This document shows positions 12,804 through 23,925 of a stretch of DNA of 64,000 nucleotides, one piece after another. The stretch spans positions 23,117,947 to 23,181,946 of the forward strand of contig JAVTVX010000015.1 of assembly GCA_033439265.1 (NCBI GenBank), read 5' to 3'. The stretch is from Dillenia suffruticosa. Lineage: Eukaryota > Streptophyta > Magnoliopsida > Dilleniales > Dilleniaceae. The notes below the pieces were generated by a model. It did no database searches. It was not told the origin of the DNA and saw nothing but the letters and a program-made list of their open reading frames with translations. Each line of letters opens with the position of its first letter. Position 1 is the first letter of the stretch. The position numbers and the translations under genes are program-made.

Positions 12804-13880
12804 CCATATCTCAATGCAATTGGTGCTTTGATATATCTTACTAACAATGTTTGACCTGATATAACTTTTGGTATAAATTTATTAGTAAGATATAGATTCG
12901 CTCCAACTAGAAGACATTGAAATGGAATTAAGCATATCTTGTGATATCTCCAAGCAACGATTGAAATGGATTTATTTTATTCAAATGAAACAATTGATTA
13001 AATATACAGATGTAAGATATTTATTTAATCCATACAAAGCCTAGTCTTAAATAGGATATGTATTTACATATGATGGTACAGTTATATATTGGCAATCTTT
13101 GAAATAAACTATAGCTGCTACATTTTCAAATCTCCATCTGCTCTTGTCTATGGTGCTCCCCTCTCCCCAATCCCTCCTCAAAATTCTCCCTCGTGGTGAA
13201 GATACTAGCCATTTGACCTATTCTGAGTTGGCCAAGTCCAAAAATCCTACCCATACCACCTAATCCCAAGAAAGGGAAAGGCTTAGTTGAGGGAAGAGTG
13301 CTCGAGGCCAATACTTCATGCCAATGCCAATGCTTGGGTTATTCACTATCCAAATCAGGTGTACGACCCTTAAGGGAGAGGCTTTGCTGTAATGGATGAA
13401 AGTCTAAAATCTTACTACACTCCAATAAAAGACATAATGTACATGAGCTACTGGTAATATGCGATTACAAGTATGAGACTAAAAACTTGCTTAAAAGACT
13501 TAGGCGAGTTATTAGCAATTCATGAAACAAATTGTGAATGTGTATAGTTCAAATCAATGACTAATCATAACCAGCAATCATGTGATTTGCTTACCACTAA
13601 GAAAACTCCATCAATGTTACATCAAGATAATACAACATGTATACACACTTAAAGGGTGGATACATCAAAGATGATAGAACAAAAATGTGTCTCTCTAAAT
13701 TATTTTTTACGCATGATCTATTACAAAGTGAAGATATTGATATCTAGAAAATTCGATTAGATGACAATTTTGGAGATTTGTTCACTAAGGCATTGTCCTC
13801 TATAATATTTAAGAAAATGGTTCACAAGATTGGAATGCGGTGCCTTAAAAATTTTAAATGATGTCCTTATTAATACGAAT
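12804..13880 (+). pseudogene. Old Copia RT tail and RNase H fragment
   Basis: Plus-strand frames give AIGALIYLTNN, LLVRYRFAPTRRHWNGIKHI and DLFYSN at 12810-13000. A stretch at about 13115-13480 shows no Copia similarity. After it come LAIHE, SCDLLTTKKTPSMLHQDN and DDNFGDLFTKALSS at about 13500-13800. This is the standard end of a Copia polyprotein. The element is a broken fossil with many breaks; the part upstream of 12804 was separated by insertion of Gypsy A and lies outside the window. The middle stretch may be a further small insertion. Confidence 0.7.
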
Positions 13881-13899
13881 ATAATATGGAAAATTTTAT

Positions 13900-14320
13900 A
13901 TATAAAGAAGGATGTACTCTCTTTTCTTTATTAACGTTTTTTGTTCTATTGTTTTTTCCCTAGTATGGTTTTAATGATTCATATTCCTCGCACAATGGAC
14001 ATTCAAGGTAGGTGGAATGCTATCAAGTATTATGAACGTCCATTTGTTTCCTAAAAAACTTTCTAGTTTCCATGAATTCATTCACATCCTCAGAAACTCT
14101 TTTTTTATTATTTTTCATTTCCCAAGATAATATTAATAACTTTTGAGAAATTTGAGAATAACGTTTGAAAACTTTAGAAATATTCATAAATTTGAATTAA
14201 TGTATCATTCATTAGTTTAGAACCTATATATATAGGTGTATCAAGCAAGGAATAATAATGACAAAGAAAAAAGAATTATTTCGACTCTTTCAATTTTTTT
14301 TTTTTTTTTGCTGTTTCTCT
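13900..14320 (+). repeat. Possible 3' LTR of the old Copia fragment
   Basis: Downstream of the Copia RNase H end there is an AAGAAGGATGTACTCT stretch of the kind often seen at the start of Copia LTRs, followed by an AT-rich block with a TATATATA stretch near 14225. No second copy is in the window, so the borders are guesses. A run of about 16 T lies near 14294-14309. Confidence 0.35.
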
Positions 14321-15339
14321 ATTAAATAAATAATAATAATAATGGGGAAGTTGCAAGCAGTGTGGTATTCCTTTATGGGCCTTTTCTTCAACTTCAATCT
14401 CAACGGACAGTGCCTACGGTAATTATAATGATGTTGGGAATTACAAGCATCTACTAAAGTGTCTCAATAATCATCAATAAGTGCCTGTGCATATCATCCT
14501 CATTGATAAGGACTATTGAATTTCAATAATAAGTATTGTGCAAATGTGTATAATCATCATTTTACCAACGGTAATAATCCTATGAGTGACAGAGAGAGAA
14601 TATAAAAATTTACCACAATGGAATAATGATTTTTTTTTTAAATAATGATGATTACATGAATAGGCACAAATTAAACGTGACAAATATGGTCATAGCAGAG
14701 AGAGGGAGAGAGAGAGAGAGAGTAATCCATAATAATGATTATACACAAAGTAAACGTGACAAAGATGCAATCCTTTTGTAAAGACATTGTAGACCAGTAA
14801 ATGGGCACACAACTCAATAATGCAAGCTTCACGGTAGAAAGAGGGAGAGAGAGAAAGAGCGTTTGTGTGTGTGTATGTGTGTGTTGCCTATGAGGGAGTT
14901 ATGTCGAGAAAAAAGAAAATATGGTGAGGGTGCTTCATTCCTCTGGCAAATCCAAAGTAGAGGTGGCATCACTGACGCCATGTCCGCTGAGTCCTATGCC
15001 TCATATTACGTCCCTATTCCTCTTGACTTTTTGCTACCATTTTCAAGCGTATCATTTCCTTTCCCCCATACTTGTATCTTTCTATCTATTGCAGAAGGGA
15101 TCTGAGATAAAGCATATTGGCATTAATGACCTCAATTCTGCTACATATTATTGATAAGGAAAGCACGAAACTTACCGTTTCGGATGGTTATTATGTATAA
15201 AATTTCTTAATATATCTCTTCATCTTTTGTTAGGAAAACTAAATTAAATTATTATGATTTAAATCCCACAATAAGTGACTTACCATGACATTAAATAAAA
15301 AATAACTATTGCTAATATTCTCTTTTCAAATTTTTATAC
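14321..15339. other. Intergenic stretch with microsatellites
   Basis: No gene, element or conserved motif was recognised. It contains a GA microsatellite at about 14695-14722, a second GA-rich tract near 14838-14860 and a short GT run near 14862-14885. Two overlapping open frames of about 80 codons here have no recognisable features. Confidence 0.6.
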
Positions 15340-16026
15340 TGATATTACATGAACTTAGAGCCCATTAGCATATGACATGGGCCTTGGGCCCAACAAGCAA
15401 GACGAGCTGTAAATCTATTGAGTCACGTCATTTACACGAATGCACTCCTCCCGATCAGTGTCCAACGACTAGATTTCGCTCGGTAGTCGAATCTTCTCGA
15501 TATTCAATGCTCGTTCAGTTTGGAGTAATATTCATTTCTCCATAAAGCACGAGGACAGAATTTCATAACAAAGAAGGAAGCCCTCGAATCCTCTTCGATA
15601 AGAAAAGCAATCTCTATGCAAGTTCTAATTTTCTCCACTTGGTAAAACTCTGGATCTACTAAGAGTTTATTCGATTCCCATAAATCTCAGGACATTTCTA
15701 TAAGTAAACGAGAGTTTTAACACCCAAATGCATACGAAAGTAGCACGAGTAACTTAAATATACTACATTTACTCGACCGATCACGTAAGTCCCTTCGCCA
15801 CTAAGAACTCACATAAAACACATGAGGGCACACAGAGCTCTCTCTCTGTTTCAGTATGTTCTTTCTCTTTTCTAAGACCGCTCTTTGACTAAAACGTCAG
15901 TCTCCCTTACCGAAGCACCCTTCGGTGGTCTTTTGTAGGTCTCATTGATCAAGATCTCCAAGTGACCAGTCATCCCATTCGAGTCAGCAAAACCATCGTC
16001 TATAGAGTCTAGACCCATCTCCAACA
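15340..16026 (+). repeat. Gypsy C 5' LTR
   Basis: It aligns along its whole 687 bp with 20944-21630; shared landmarks include AGAGCCCATTAGCAT, TCAGTTTGGAGTAATATT and GAGTCAGCAAAACCATCGTCT. It ends CTCCAACA and is followed by TGATATCATA, which may be a decayed primer site. Confidence 0.85.
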
Positions 16027-16264
16027 GACTGATATCATACATGGGAATAAACTGATTTTCTAAGTTCTTACTGTCATCTTCTCCTTCTTATGATCATGAC
16101 GTCGACTAAAAGAAAGAAATAGACCATTAGTTTCAACAATGATGATCTGATAGGAGTTGATATGAGTCGAGACAATCTACTAATCATTACCACAGAAATA
16201 GGATCCTATCTAGTCAAAAGGATCTTCATCGACCAATGAGTAGAACAAAACTTCCTCTTTTGGG

Positions 16265-17333
16265 ATGTTTTTCAATGGATGGGCCTCCATCCATCTCTCC
16301 ATTTTATCTCCCAATGGGCCCATAAAGGGATTCGTCGACGAGTGTTTACACTCGGAAGGTACCATTCCTCTTTTCATGACTTTGGGGATGCCGCCTCATC
16401 ACACCACTACCAGGACTGCTTTTCACATGGTAAAACTTTCATCTTCCTACAATGCGATTCTTGGCCACCCTAGCTTAGATGGTCTTGAGGCACTACCGAG
16501 CACAAAACACATGAAGATTAAGCTCCGAACACCCATAGGGGTAGCAATGCTTCACGGCGATACTAGTTCTCTGGTCTTTATTGACATTGACGAAGGAAAA
16601 AAAATTCTCACAATAGACACATTCGAGCTTAAAGACACGACTCAATACCAATTGAAGCCCCAACCGAGGGAAGAAGTGCTCGAAGGTTCCATTACAGATG
16701 TACCAGGACAGGCAGTGCAAGTTGGTGTCCACCTACCAACTCCCTACCGGAATGTAGTAGTGGAATGTCTTAGACGACATTCTAAAGTCTTCGCATGGTC
16801 CCCAGAACATATGTCAGGCATTCATCCCTCAGTCAGAGTCCACAGGTTAACTGTGGACCCCACTCGAAAACCTGTCAAGCAAAAGAAAAAAGAGTTCACA
16901 CTAAAGCGTCAGTGCGCAATACAAGAAGTCCACAAACTCCTAATGGCAGGCTTCATTAGTAAGGTAGACTATCCAGAGTGGCTAGTAAACATGGTTATGG
17001 TCAAATGGGTAAATGGAAAATGAAAAATATGTATGGACTTCACTAACCTCAACAAGGCATGCTCGAAGAATAGCTATCCGCTTCTCAATATCAACAAGTT
17101 AGTAGATAACTCATCCGACCATGAACTCTTAAGTTTCATGGATGCATACTGTGGTTACAACCAAATACCCATGGCCCTCGAGGAAAAAGAGGACCAATTC
17201 CATCACAGAGTTTGGCACCTACTGTTATAAGGTAATGTCATTCACCTCGAGAACACTGGTTCAACTTTTCAGCGGTTAGTCAACAAAGTCTTCAGCTAGT
17301 AGCTTGAAAGAAACACGGAGGCTTATGTCGATG
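16265..17333 (+). pseudogene. Gypsy C protease and RT N-terminal part
   Basis: A plus-strand frame of about 250 codons from 16265 carries the end of the aspartic protease domain (GTIPLFMTLGMPPHHTTTRT, SSYNAILGHPSLDGLEAL, STKHMKIKLRTPIG). It continues through the linker to the reverse transcriptase (ECLRRHSKVFAWSPEHM, SGIHPSVRVHRLTVDP, CAIQEVHKLLMAGFI). RT continues at 17033-17230 with MDFTNLNKACSKNSYPL and LLSFMDAYCGYNQIPM. The stretch ends at 17333, where foreign repeat DNA begins, and the RT resumes at about 19079. It is clearly Tat-type Gypsy by the FTNLNKAC and NAILGHP motifs. This is a fossil with a few breaks; frames stay open longer than in its neighbours despite the age suggested by the LTRs. 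Confidence 0.85.
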
Positions 17334-17865
17334 TGTGACGCCCTGGCATATCGCAAGTGCTGGAACCCTAGCCAGCACGTGCCGAGCTCGGTGGAGCCAA
17401 TGGAGTGCATGGGCTAGGAGAAAATTTGTCCGAGCAATGTTTGGGGAAATGGTAGGGACAGTCAGGAGGGGCTTTCCTAAGGTCAAGCAAGGCACAGTCA
17501 GGAAGAACCAAGACCTAGAGACCAAGAGTGCACATTGTGACTTAAGTAGGGGCCAAAGGGGTATACCAAACCAAGTAATAATTGGCTCAAGCAATCCAGG
17601 GGGATTGGGCCGAAGAAGATTATGAAGACTCTTTTAAGTGAAAATTAGGCAGGTTCAAAGGAAAGATACGGCCAGAGCATGGGGATAGCATGTTGCTCAA
17701 CAGATGAGCCATGGTGGTAGGTTTGGAGTCATGAAATCAATTGGCTCGAGCAAAATGCTGGATCTACAAAAAGTGCTCTAAGCATTCATTGTTTGGGATG
17801 AAAAGAAGGCCATTTGCAAGAGGCTGAAGCTAGCAGAGCAGGATTGCTTAGTACTACTCGTCACA
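17334..17865. repeat. 532-bp unit with inverted ends TGTGACG/CGTCACA
   Basis: The unit starts TGTGACGCCC and ends CTCGTCACA, so its terminal 7 bp are perfect inverted repeats with TG...CA ends. It lies at the exact point where the Gypsy C reverse transcriptase is interrupted. It is more GC-rich than its surroundings. It could be a solo LTR or a short non-autonomous element. A clean target duplication is not evident because another repeat abuts it on the right. Confidence 0.5.
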
Positions 17866-18026
17866 TGTGTCACGTCCCGATCTGTGATCCAGAGGCCGTG
17901 AACAGTCATCCATTATCTCGAATACCGGCCCAACCCCGCCACGTATCATCAAGATAACGCAAGGCTAATCAATATTTTAGTTACAAATATTTTATTAGTA
18001 TTTAAAATACAAGTCCTCATATATAA

Positions 18027-18062
<36 letters not shown>

Positions 18063-19078
18063 CCACAAATGAAAGTTCTTTGGTTTCACACAGTCATTCC
18101 GACATGATCAACTAATATCTCAAAATACAGCGAAAGATAATTACCGTAAGCGGTCTCCGATATTACGTACGTCGAAATAAGTCAACATATCTCTCCAATG
18201 ACTAACTCTATACAGATTTAAAAATATTGAGGGGTGAGTATAATAAAATATTCAGTAAGTGAGAAATCCGCGACAAGTAATTAATAAGTAAGGTGAGGAT
18301 GGAGTGTAAAGTTCATATATATATATATGTATATCCATGCAAGACATATTATCAAAATCATAATAATTTCAACACAGTTTTCATCTAATATAAACATATG
18401 CATCTAAAATCTCATGTCATAAATCATATGGTCAAGGCAAATCATGTTCTCGGCAAAAGTTTATCTCGACCAATAACAAACCACCAAGGGATTTTTGTAT
18501 GTAAACAAAAAGCAATCCCAAAACCTTGGCGTTGGCGTTGGGCCTCCCCAAGTACTAGACTGAAACGTCATTTAATCCTCTCCTTTCGGTTCAACTTGGC
18601 TAGTCTGAAATATAGTATCATATACACGCCACCTAACCATGTGAAGCGTCTGCGTCTTGAGACATCTCAAACATGTGACTATCCATATAACGAGACGGGT
18701 CTGCTATAGCATATGAGGCGAGTCTGCACGAGACGACGCCTATCGTATCATAATATCATGGCTATAAATACTATCCTCGATCTACAATCAAGGGAATTTT
18801 GGTATTAATACCCAAGTACCTAGTCTCGCATCAAAATCATCAATAAACCAACTGTGCCATACATGTCAAGAAAAATCATGAAAATCTAATATAGTATATT
18901 ATAGCATATATCATCAAAATACATTTCATGATTTAAAACATGACACATATATTTTTCATCAAAATTCATGAATACATATTTTAGAATTTTTGGATACTCC
19001 ATTTATTACAAAATATGTTACCAATCATTTAACAAAACTATTTTACAATCATTTCACAAAATTCATGGGTTTCCTAAT
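17866..19078 (-). repeat. Truncated Gypsy LTR related to the Gypsy B LTR
   Basis: It begins at about 17866-17868 with TGTCACGTCCC, the same outer end as the Gypsy B LTR, and keeps a similar GGGTGAGTAT block near 18230 (compare about 5010-5025). It is only about 1.2 kb long against 3.8 kb, so most of it is missing. An AT microsatellite sits at 18031-18057. The right edge at about 19078 is where Gypsy C coding similarity resumes. Confidence 0.55.
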
Positions 19079-19400
19079 TACTAACTGAGGAATCGAAACG
19101 AATCTAGAAAAGATACAAGCAATTCTAGACATGGTACCACCACGGACAGTAAAGGAAGTACAACGCCTCATAGGGAGAATTGCATCTAAACTAATTCATG
19201 TCGAAAGTATGGGAGAAATACAAGACTTTCTATAATACTTTGAAGAAATCTCAGGAGTTCATATGGACACCGAAGTGCCAAATGGCGTTTGAATAGTTCA
19301 AAGAATATCTCATGTCCCCTCCTCTCCTCTCTCGGCCCATCCCTGATAAGAAATTCCATCTCTATTTTTCAATTTCTGACCAAGCACTCTGTATTATTCT
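19079..19400 (+). pseudogene. Gypsy C RT end and RNase H start
   Basis: Plus-strand translation gives LEKIQAILDMVPPRTVKEV and QRLIGRIAS, then EFIWTPKCQMAF, LMSPPLLSRPIP and FHLYFSISDQAL. This is the end of the RT thumb and the start of RNase H in Tat-type Gypsy elements. It is the continuation of the stretch that stops at 17333. RNase H ends early, where the tandem array begins. The fossil is broken. Confidence 0.8.
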
Positions 19401-19404
19401 TGTG

Positions 19405-19940
19405 AGATAAGGGAGGGGTGGGCATGGTTCATCCTATCATTGAGATTTTCTCCCTTGAATGTCTTACCGAACATAGCGTGTCATCAATATGGGACATGAC
19501 TTCCCGACGGGTAGGCACAACCCATCTTATCATTGAAATTCTCTCTCTCGAATGTCTTACCAGATGTAGCATGTCGTCAGTAAAGAACATGACACCCGAA
19601 TTGGTAGGCCAGTAAAGAACATGACACCCGAATTGGTAGGCATGGCCCATCCTATCATTGGGATTCTCTCTTTTGAAAGTCCAACTAAACATAGTCTGTC
19701 ATCAATAAGGCACATGACTTCTGGACGAGTAAACATGGCCCATCCTATCACTGAGATTCTCTCTCTCAAATGTCCTATCGAATGTAGTGTGTAATCAATA
19801 GGGGACATAACTCCCGGACAGGTAGGCACGACCTATCTTATCATTGAGATTTAATCTCTCTCTCTCTCTCTCTCTCTCTTATGTCCTACCAAGCATAGTG
19901 TATAATGAATAAGGAGCATAACTCCCAGACGAACAGGTTA
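19405..19940. repeat. 93-bp tandem repeat array, about five copies
   Basis: The landmark CATTGAGATT or a close variant recurs at 19438, 19531, 19656, 19749 and 19842. The spacings are 93, 125, 93 and 93 bp. The 125-bp interval is explained by an internal duplication of about 32 bp (AGTAAAGAACATGACACCC occurs twice near 19580-19640). Each unit contains CATGACTTCCCG-like and GTAGGCA segments and a short CT run. The last unit has an expanded CT tract at 19854-19879. Tandem arrays are known between the coding part and the 3' LTR of Tat-lineage elements. The array has no spacer structure of the CRISPR kind. Confidence 0.9.
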
Positions 19941-20943
19941 GCAAGCGTTAGACATATGAACCAGGAGGCCAATTAAACAAATCAAAGAATGTTATTATTC
20001 ACATTGTTGGTATAAGACATACGTATAGTACAATCTCAAAGGAAGAAAGGAATTCATTAGTCGATATTATTACAAGATGGAACAGATACAGATATAATGA
20101 TAAGTACGAGAACTCTACGGTGTAAATGAGACATCATACAATATAAGCAAAATTGCAAAAATCTTGCAAGAGAAGCCGAAAAGAACTTTATAAAAGGTAG
20201 AAGTTTATCAAAATGAGATAGAAAAGATGCACCAAGCTCCGTACCTTTCCCACCGTTTAGCTTCCTCTGACTTCCCAACTTCTCTTATTGCCCAACCCTA
20301 AAAAGGCTTAGGAAAAACCATCAGCCACCAACTGTTCCTAAAGGCTGGACGATGACTCTGATTACGATGATTCTGAACTTGAGAAAAGAACTTCCACTAT
20401 GAACACAAACCTTTCCTATCTGAGCTAAGATCTCTCTGTACCCAAAGTTAGTATCCTCAAGGAGTCCGAACAAACCCCACCATAATACCAGAATGCCAGA
20501 CATCATGATGACACCTTATGTTGGTAGCCCTGCACTTGATGGCACCTTATATCGACAGAAGCTTTCTAACATACCAAGTTTTGAGGTCTGAAGCGCATGA
20601 TCGAATTATCTCTAAAGTCTATAAGGTTCAATAAAGAGATCTCAAGAAGTCAGTTTCAAATCTTTTGAAATCATTTTGTAGTGAATACCAAAGTTTTCAC
20701 CCCCATTTATAGTCACAAAAGCGTGATCCTCACAACTAGTAACAATTGAAATGTCCCGATGGAAGACGTGCACAATAAATGAAGGATTCAAGCCTTCCAA
20801 CTTTCCATGAAGTGTTTATTATGGGATTATCTATTTGGTGGATATCTTCATTAACATTCCCTCGAACTTTCAGGTAACGATCTTCCAACTTACTCCTCGT
20901 CATTTTCCTCTTCCTTAAAACAACATGAAGAGTAAGGGACAAA
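19941..20943. other. Gypsy C 3' non-coding stretch
   Basis: No coding motif was recognised. It lies between the 93-bp array and the 3' LTR, where Tat-type elements usually carry long untranslated DNA. Short minus-strand open frames here (for example about 20057-20278) resemble nothing known. Confidence 0.5.
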
Positions 20944-21630
20944 TGATGTTACATAGACTAAGAGCCCATTAGCATAAGATATGAGCCTCGGGCCCAACAA
21001 ACAAGATGAACTGTGATCCTACTGAGACGCGTAGTTTACATGAACGCACTCCTCTCGATCAGTATCCAACAACCGAACCTCACTTGGTAGCCAAACCTTC
21101 TTAGTGTTCAATACTTGGTCAGTTTGGAGTAATATTTGTTTCTTCATAAAGCACGGGAACAGAATATCGTAACAAAGAAGAAAGTCCTCGAATCCTCTTC
21201 GATAAGGAAAGCAATCTCCTTGCAAGTTCTAATTTCCTCCAATTGGTAAGATTCCAGACCTTTTAAGATTTCATTCGTTTCTAATAAATTTTGAGATGTC
21301 TCTAAAAAGAAATTAGGGTTTTAACACGCCGAATGCATATGAAACTAACACGAGTAACTTATATATACTTTATTTACTTGACTGAACAGATAAGTCCCTC
21401 TGCCCCTGAGAACTCACATAACACATAAGGGCACACAGAGCTCTCTCTCCCTTTCAGTCTGTTGTCTCTCTTTTCAAAAACCGATTTTTAATTTAAGCGT
21501 CGGAGTCTTCCCACCGGAATACCTTCCGACGGTCTTTTGTAGGTCCCATCGATCAGGATCTCTAATCAACCAGTCATTCTGTTTGAGTCAGCAAAACCAT
21601 CGTCTGTGGAGCCTATACTCACCTCCAACA
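20944..21630 (+). repeat. Gypsy C 3' LTR
   Basis: This is the second copy of the 687-bp repeat, beginning TGATGTTACAT and ending CTCCAACA, followed by AATAC. It has the same length as the 5' copy with about one difference in five positions by eye. Confidence 0.85.
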
Positions 21631-23091
21631 AATACTATTTATTGGATTTCGGAGGCTCATAATTGCAAAGCATATTATTTAAGAGCAAACAATATCATTT
21701 TCTTAAAGTTTATTAGTCACAAAGTATCACTTCACACTCTCATGTTATATCATTGCATTACTCATGTGCATGCATCATCTTGCACCTATATTTCATTTCC
21801 TTAAATAATTTTTCTTTTTACATAATGGTAAGTTTATCATCAATTAGATTTTTCAAATTATATTTCTAGGGTTGTGTTAAAAAATGTCATTGTTGAAGGG
21901 ATTAATATCATTGTGACCAATATATAGTTTAAGTCAAGCAAAGTTTTGAAACTTCATTTAATTAATTATTTTTTATTATTATCATTATTATTATAGTTCA
22001 AAAAAGTTCTCGTGGCCCTAAGTCTATATTAAATAAGATGGTTATTTACTGTAAAATTATTAAATAAATTTAAATTGTTATTAAATTTTAAATTTATTTT
22101 TTAAAAAATTATTAGATATACCACCAACAACTGAGGTAGACCCACTTATTAATTTTAAAAGCTTTGTTCGCACTGTGAGTGACGTCGGCATTGTTTTCAT
22201 GCAAAAAGAAAGTTGGTTGATATTCATGATTGATCCCCTTTTTCTCATTGCTCTGAGTAAATAGAATAATACGAAAACGGTATATCCAAGAAATAGGCAC
22301 GTTTTTCTTGCAAGGCTGGACTGGTATAATTAACACTAGTCCCAAGCATTTCAAGTGACAAGATATTTTTGTTTTTTTTGCCAGAAAATCTTTTTTTGTG
22401 ATCTGCTATGCATATGGTTCCATTAAGGACTTGTTTGTACCCATTGAAACTCCATGATGGCCTATGTTACTAAATGGTGAGCTCTCTCTGTAACACGGCT
22501 CACAAGAGGAAAAGAAAAAGGTGGACGAGGCCAGTCAGGATGATGTCCCTTCGGTACTTTTTGGAAGGCCTCAAACAGGAAAGATGCAACGGCTGCCAAA
22601 TGCCTACTGTAAAATTTAGGTAATTCATTGGGACCCTTTGTGCCCATAGAAACTTCAAGATAGAGTTGGGACTGCACCGGTTCCGGCCAGAAATCGGTCT
22701 GGCCAACACATTTTACTCCAGATCGGGATTGATATTATAATAATAAAATCACGTTCAAATATATATATTTAACATAATATTATAGACATTTTTAACATAA
22801 TACCAGAATAATATTCAAATTTGTCCGATAAATAAATACGATGGATGTTGAAAGGAACCGGGCCTCAAACAATTATTTGGAGGGTAAAAGACTCCAAGGT
22901 TCAGAACAGACCGAGCAATTCATCGCATTCATACATTGTGCAAGTTCAACAAGCTATCAAAGTCAAAACTAAATGAAAAAAAGCCAGGCAGCATAAAGAG
23001 ATCTCAACACGAATCCAAAATGAAAAAAGCCACAAAATAAACTATTCATGCTACTTAAGGTTCAAAACAAAAATTACAGAATTAGGAAATG
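21631..23091. other. Intergenic stretch downstream of the sulfotransferase
   Basis: The stretch is AT-rich and has no recognised gene, apart from one unassigned minus-strand open frame described separately. It lies 3' of the sulfotransferase gene, so it should hold that gene's untranslated end and polyadenylation signals, but no clear signal was assigned. Confidence 0.5.
22462..22740 (-). CDS. Unrecognised short open frame with protein-like composition
   Basis: The minus-strand frame has a Met codon at 22677 and stays open leftward for 71 codons (MQSQLYLEVSMGTKGP, LPKFYSRHLAAVASFLFEAF, PDWPRPPF). It is open upstream of that Met to about 22740. The composition is balanced, with several aromatic residues and no low-complexity runs, unlike most random frames in this AT-rich window. 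I do not recognise the family. It has no obvious start context and may be a fragment of a gene or of an unknown repeat. Treat the coding call as doubtful. Confidence 0.2.
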
Positions 23092-23552
23092 CTACACTTT
23101 GAAGCTCAAACCAGAGCCGCTGAATTTGTCATTCATAAGCTTGATTGCCCTTTCCGCCATTGAGGGACTCAAATAATTAGCCCAATCACCAACCTCACGT
23201 TTCCTAAAATATGCATTATTTTCCATAGGGTACGCAATAGCTCTCTTTCCACCCTTGTTCATCTCCAAATTCTTCATATTCTCAAAACTACAAAACTTTG
23301 CAATTTCCTCAATCATTCCCCGTTTCACTTCCTCTTCTGAAAATGGGTATCCTAAAAAATCACCCAATTTCTTCACATAAAAGTTGGGATTCTCCTTCAC
23401 CTCTTCATACTTCAAAAACAACACTCTCTTCGGATTTTCAAGGCTTGCTTTCCAATAACTTAGAACATGCTCCCAAGAGGATCCAAATCCATCAACTCTA
23501 CTACAAAACATTTCAAATGCTTCTAAAATGGAAGTAGAAGAGCCTTGTAGTT
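23092..23552 (-). pseudogene. Cytosolic sulfotransferase, C-terminal part
   Basis: Plant cytosolic sulfotransferases move a sulfonate group from PAPS to small acceptors such as flavonoids, brassinosteroids or hydroxyjasmonate. An open minus-strand frame ending at a stop at 23092 matches the family's C-terminal half: SILEAFEMFCSR, WEHVLSYWKASLENP, VLFLKYEEVKENP, LGDFLGYPFSEEE, the cofactor-binding RKREVGDW at 23205-23182, and the usual ending KFSGSGLSFKV. It has no break within about 150 codons. Its upstream continuation lies at 31231-31773 beyond the inserted Copia-1, and the TAGTT target duplication at 23548-23552 marks the cut. The substrate cannot be told from sequence. Because the upstream half has frame changes and 7.7 kb of element lies between the parts, it is called a pseudogene. 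Confidence 0.9.
23548..23552. repeat. Copia-1 target site duplication, left (TAGTT)
   Basis: TAGTT occurs directly before the 5' LTR at 23548-23552 and again directly after the 3' LTR at 31231-31235. Perfect 5-bp flanking repeats show that this is a single insertion with both ends in place. Confidence 0.95.
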
Positions 23553-23912
23553 TGTAAGTTATGGGTATTGGGTCGGGTCGCCTATGTGGATTTGACCCAA
23601 ACTTATTCTCTTAATCTATTTTGAAATTCAACAGAGGGAAGGGAGAGAGTGGTTTTTTAAGAGAAAAACCAACTTCAACTCTCTTAACCATCCTTCGTGC
23701 ACATTGAACGTTGAGAGAGAATTCACAAAAAAGAAGAGAAATCTACACCATATACATTTTTGAATTAAAGACTCTTGGATTGTGAACAAGAAGGAGATTG
23801 ATTCATTGGTGATATTTTTCGGACCCGTATATCGAAAAAGTTAGTGCTCCGACCCTAAATCTTGGGATATTAAATATTTATTTCGTTGTAATTGTATCAG
23901 AAAATGCTTTCA
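23553..23912 (+). repeat. Copia-1 5' LTR
   Basis: The 360-bp repeat begins TGTAAGTTATGGG and ends AATGCTTTCA, matching 30874-31230. It would hold the promoter and the start of the transcript. No TATA box was assigned with confidence. Confidence 0.95.
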
Positions 23913-23913
23913 T

Positions 23914-23925
23914 TGGTATCAGAGC
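23914..23925 (+). promoter_or_regulatory. Copia-1 primer-binding site
   Basis: TGGTATCAGAGC follows the 5' LTR after one base. It is the exact site complementary to the 3' end of plant initiator-methionine tRNA. Confidence 0.95.

Larger units (their letters stand above)
15340..21630 (+). mobile_element. Gypsy C: old Tat-type Gypsy element with both LTRs
   Basis: Direct repeats of 687 bp each (15340-16026 and 20944-21630) both begin TGAT and end CCAACA. They are flanked by TATAC and AATAC, a likely 5-bp target duplication with one difference. Between them are a plus-strand protease-RT stretch and the RT end with RNase H. A foreign 1.75-kb patch lies in the reverse transcriptase, followed by a 93-bp tandem array and a non-coding stretch before the 3' LTR. 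Gag and integrase were not seen, so the interior is strongly reduced. The RT motif MDFTNLNKACSKNSYPL and the protease-region motif SSYNAILGHPSL place it with the Tat lineage. The LTRs differ at about one site in five by eye, so it is old. It is broken. Confidence 0.8.

Noticed and set aside
14863-15154. Two overlapping open frames of about 80 codons
   Set aside because: No domain, start context or conservation clue; they begin in a GT-rich microsatellite.
16493-16732. Minus-strand frame of 79 codons within Gypsy C protease-RT
   Set aside because: It is the antisense shadow of a confidently assigned plus-strand Gypsy coding stretch.
19405-19940. Tandem array considered as a CRISPR array
   Set aside because: Units are contiguous with no unique spacers and lie inside a plant retrotransposon.
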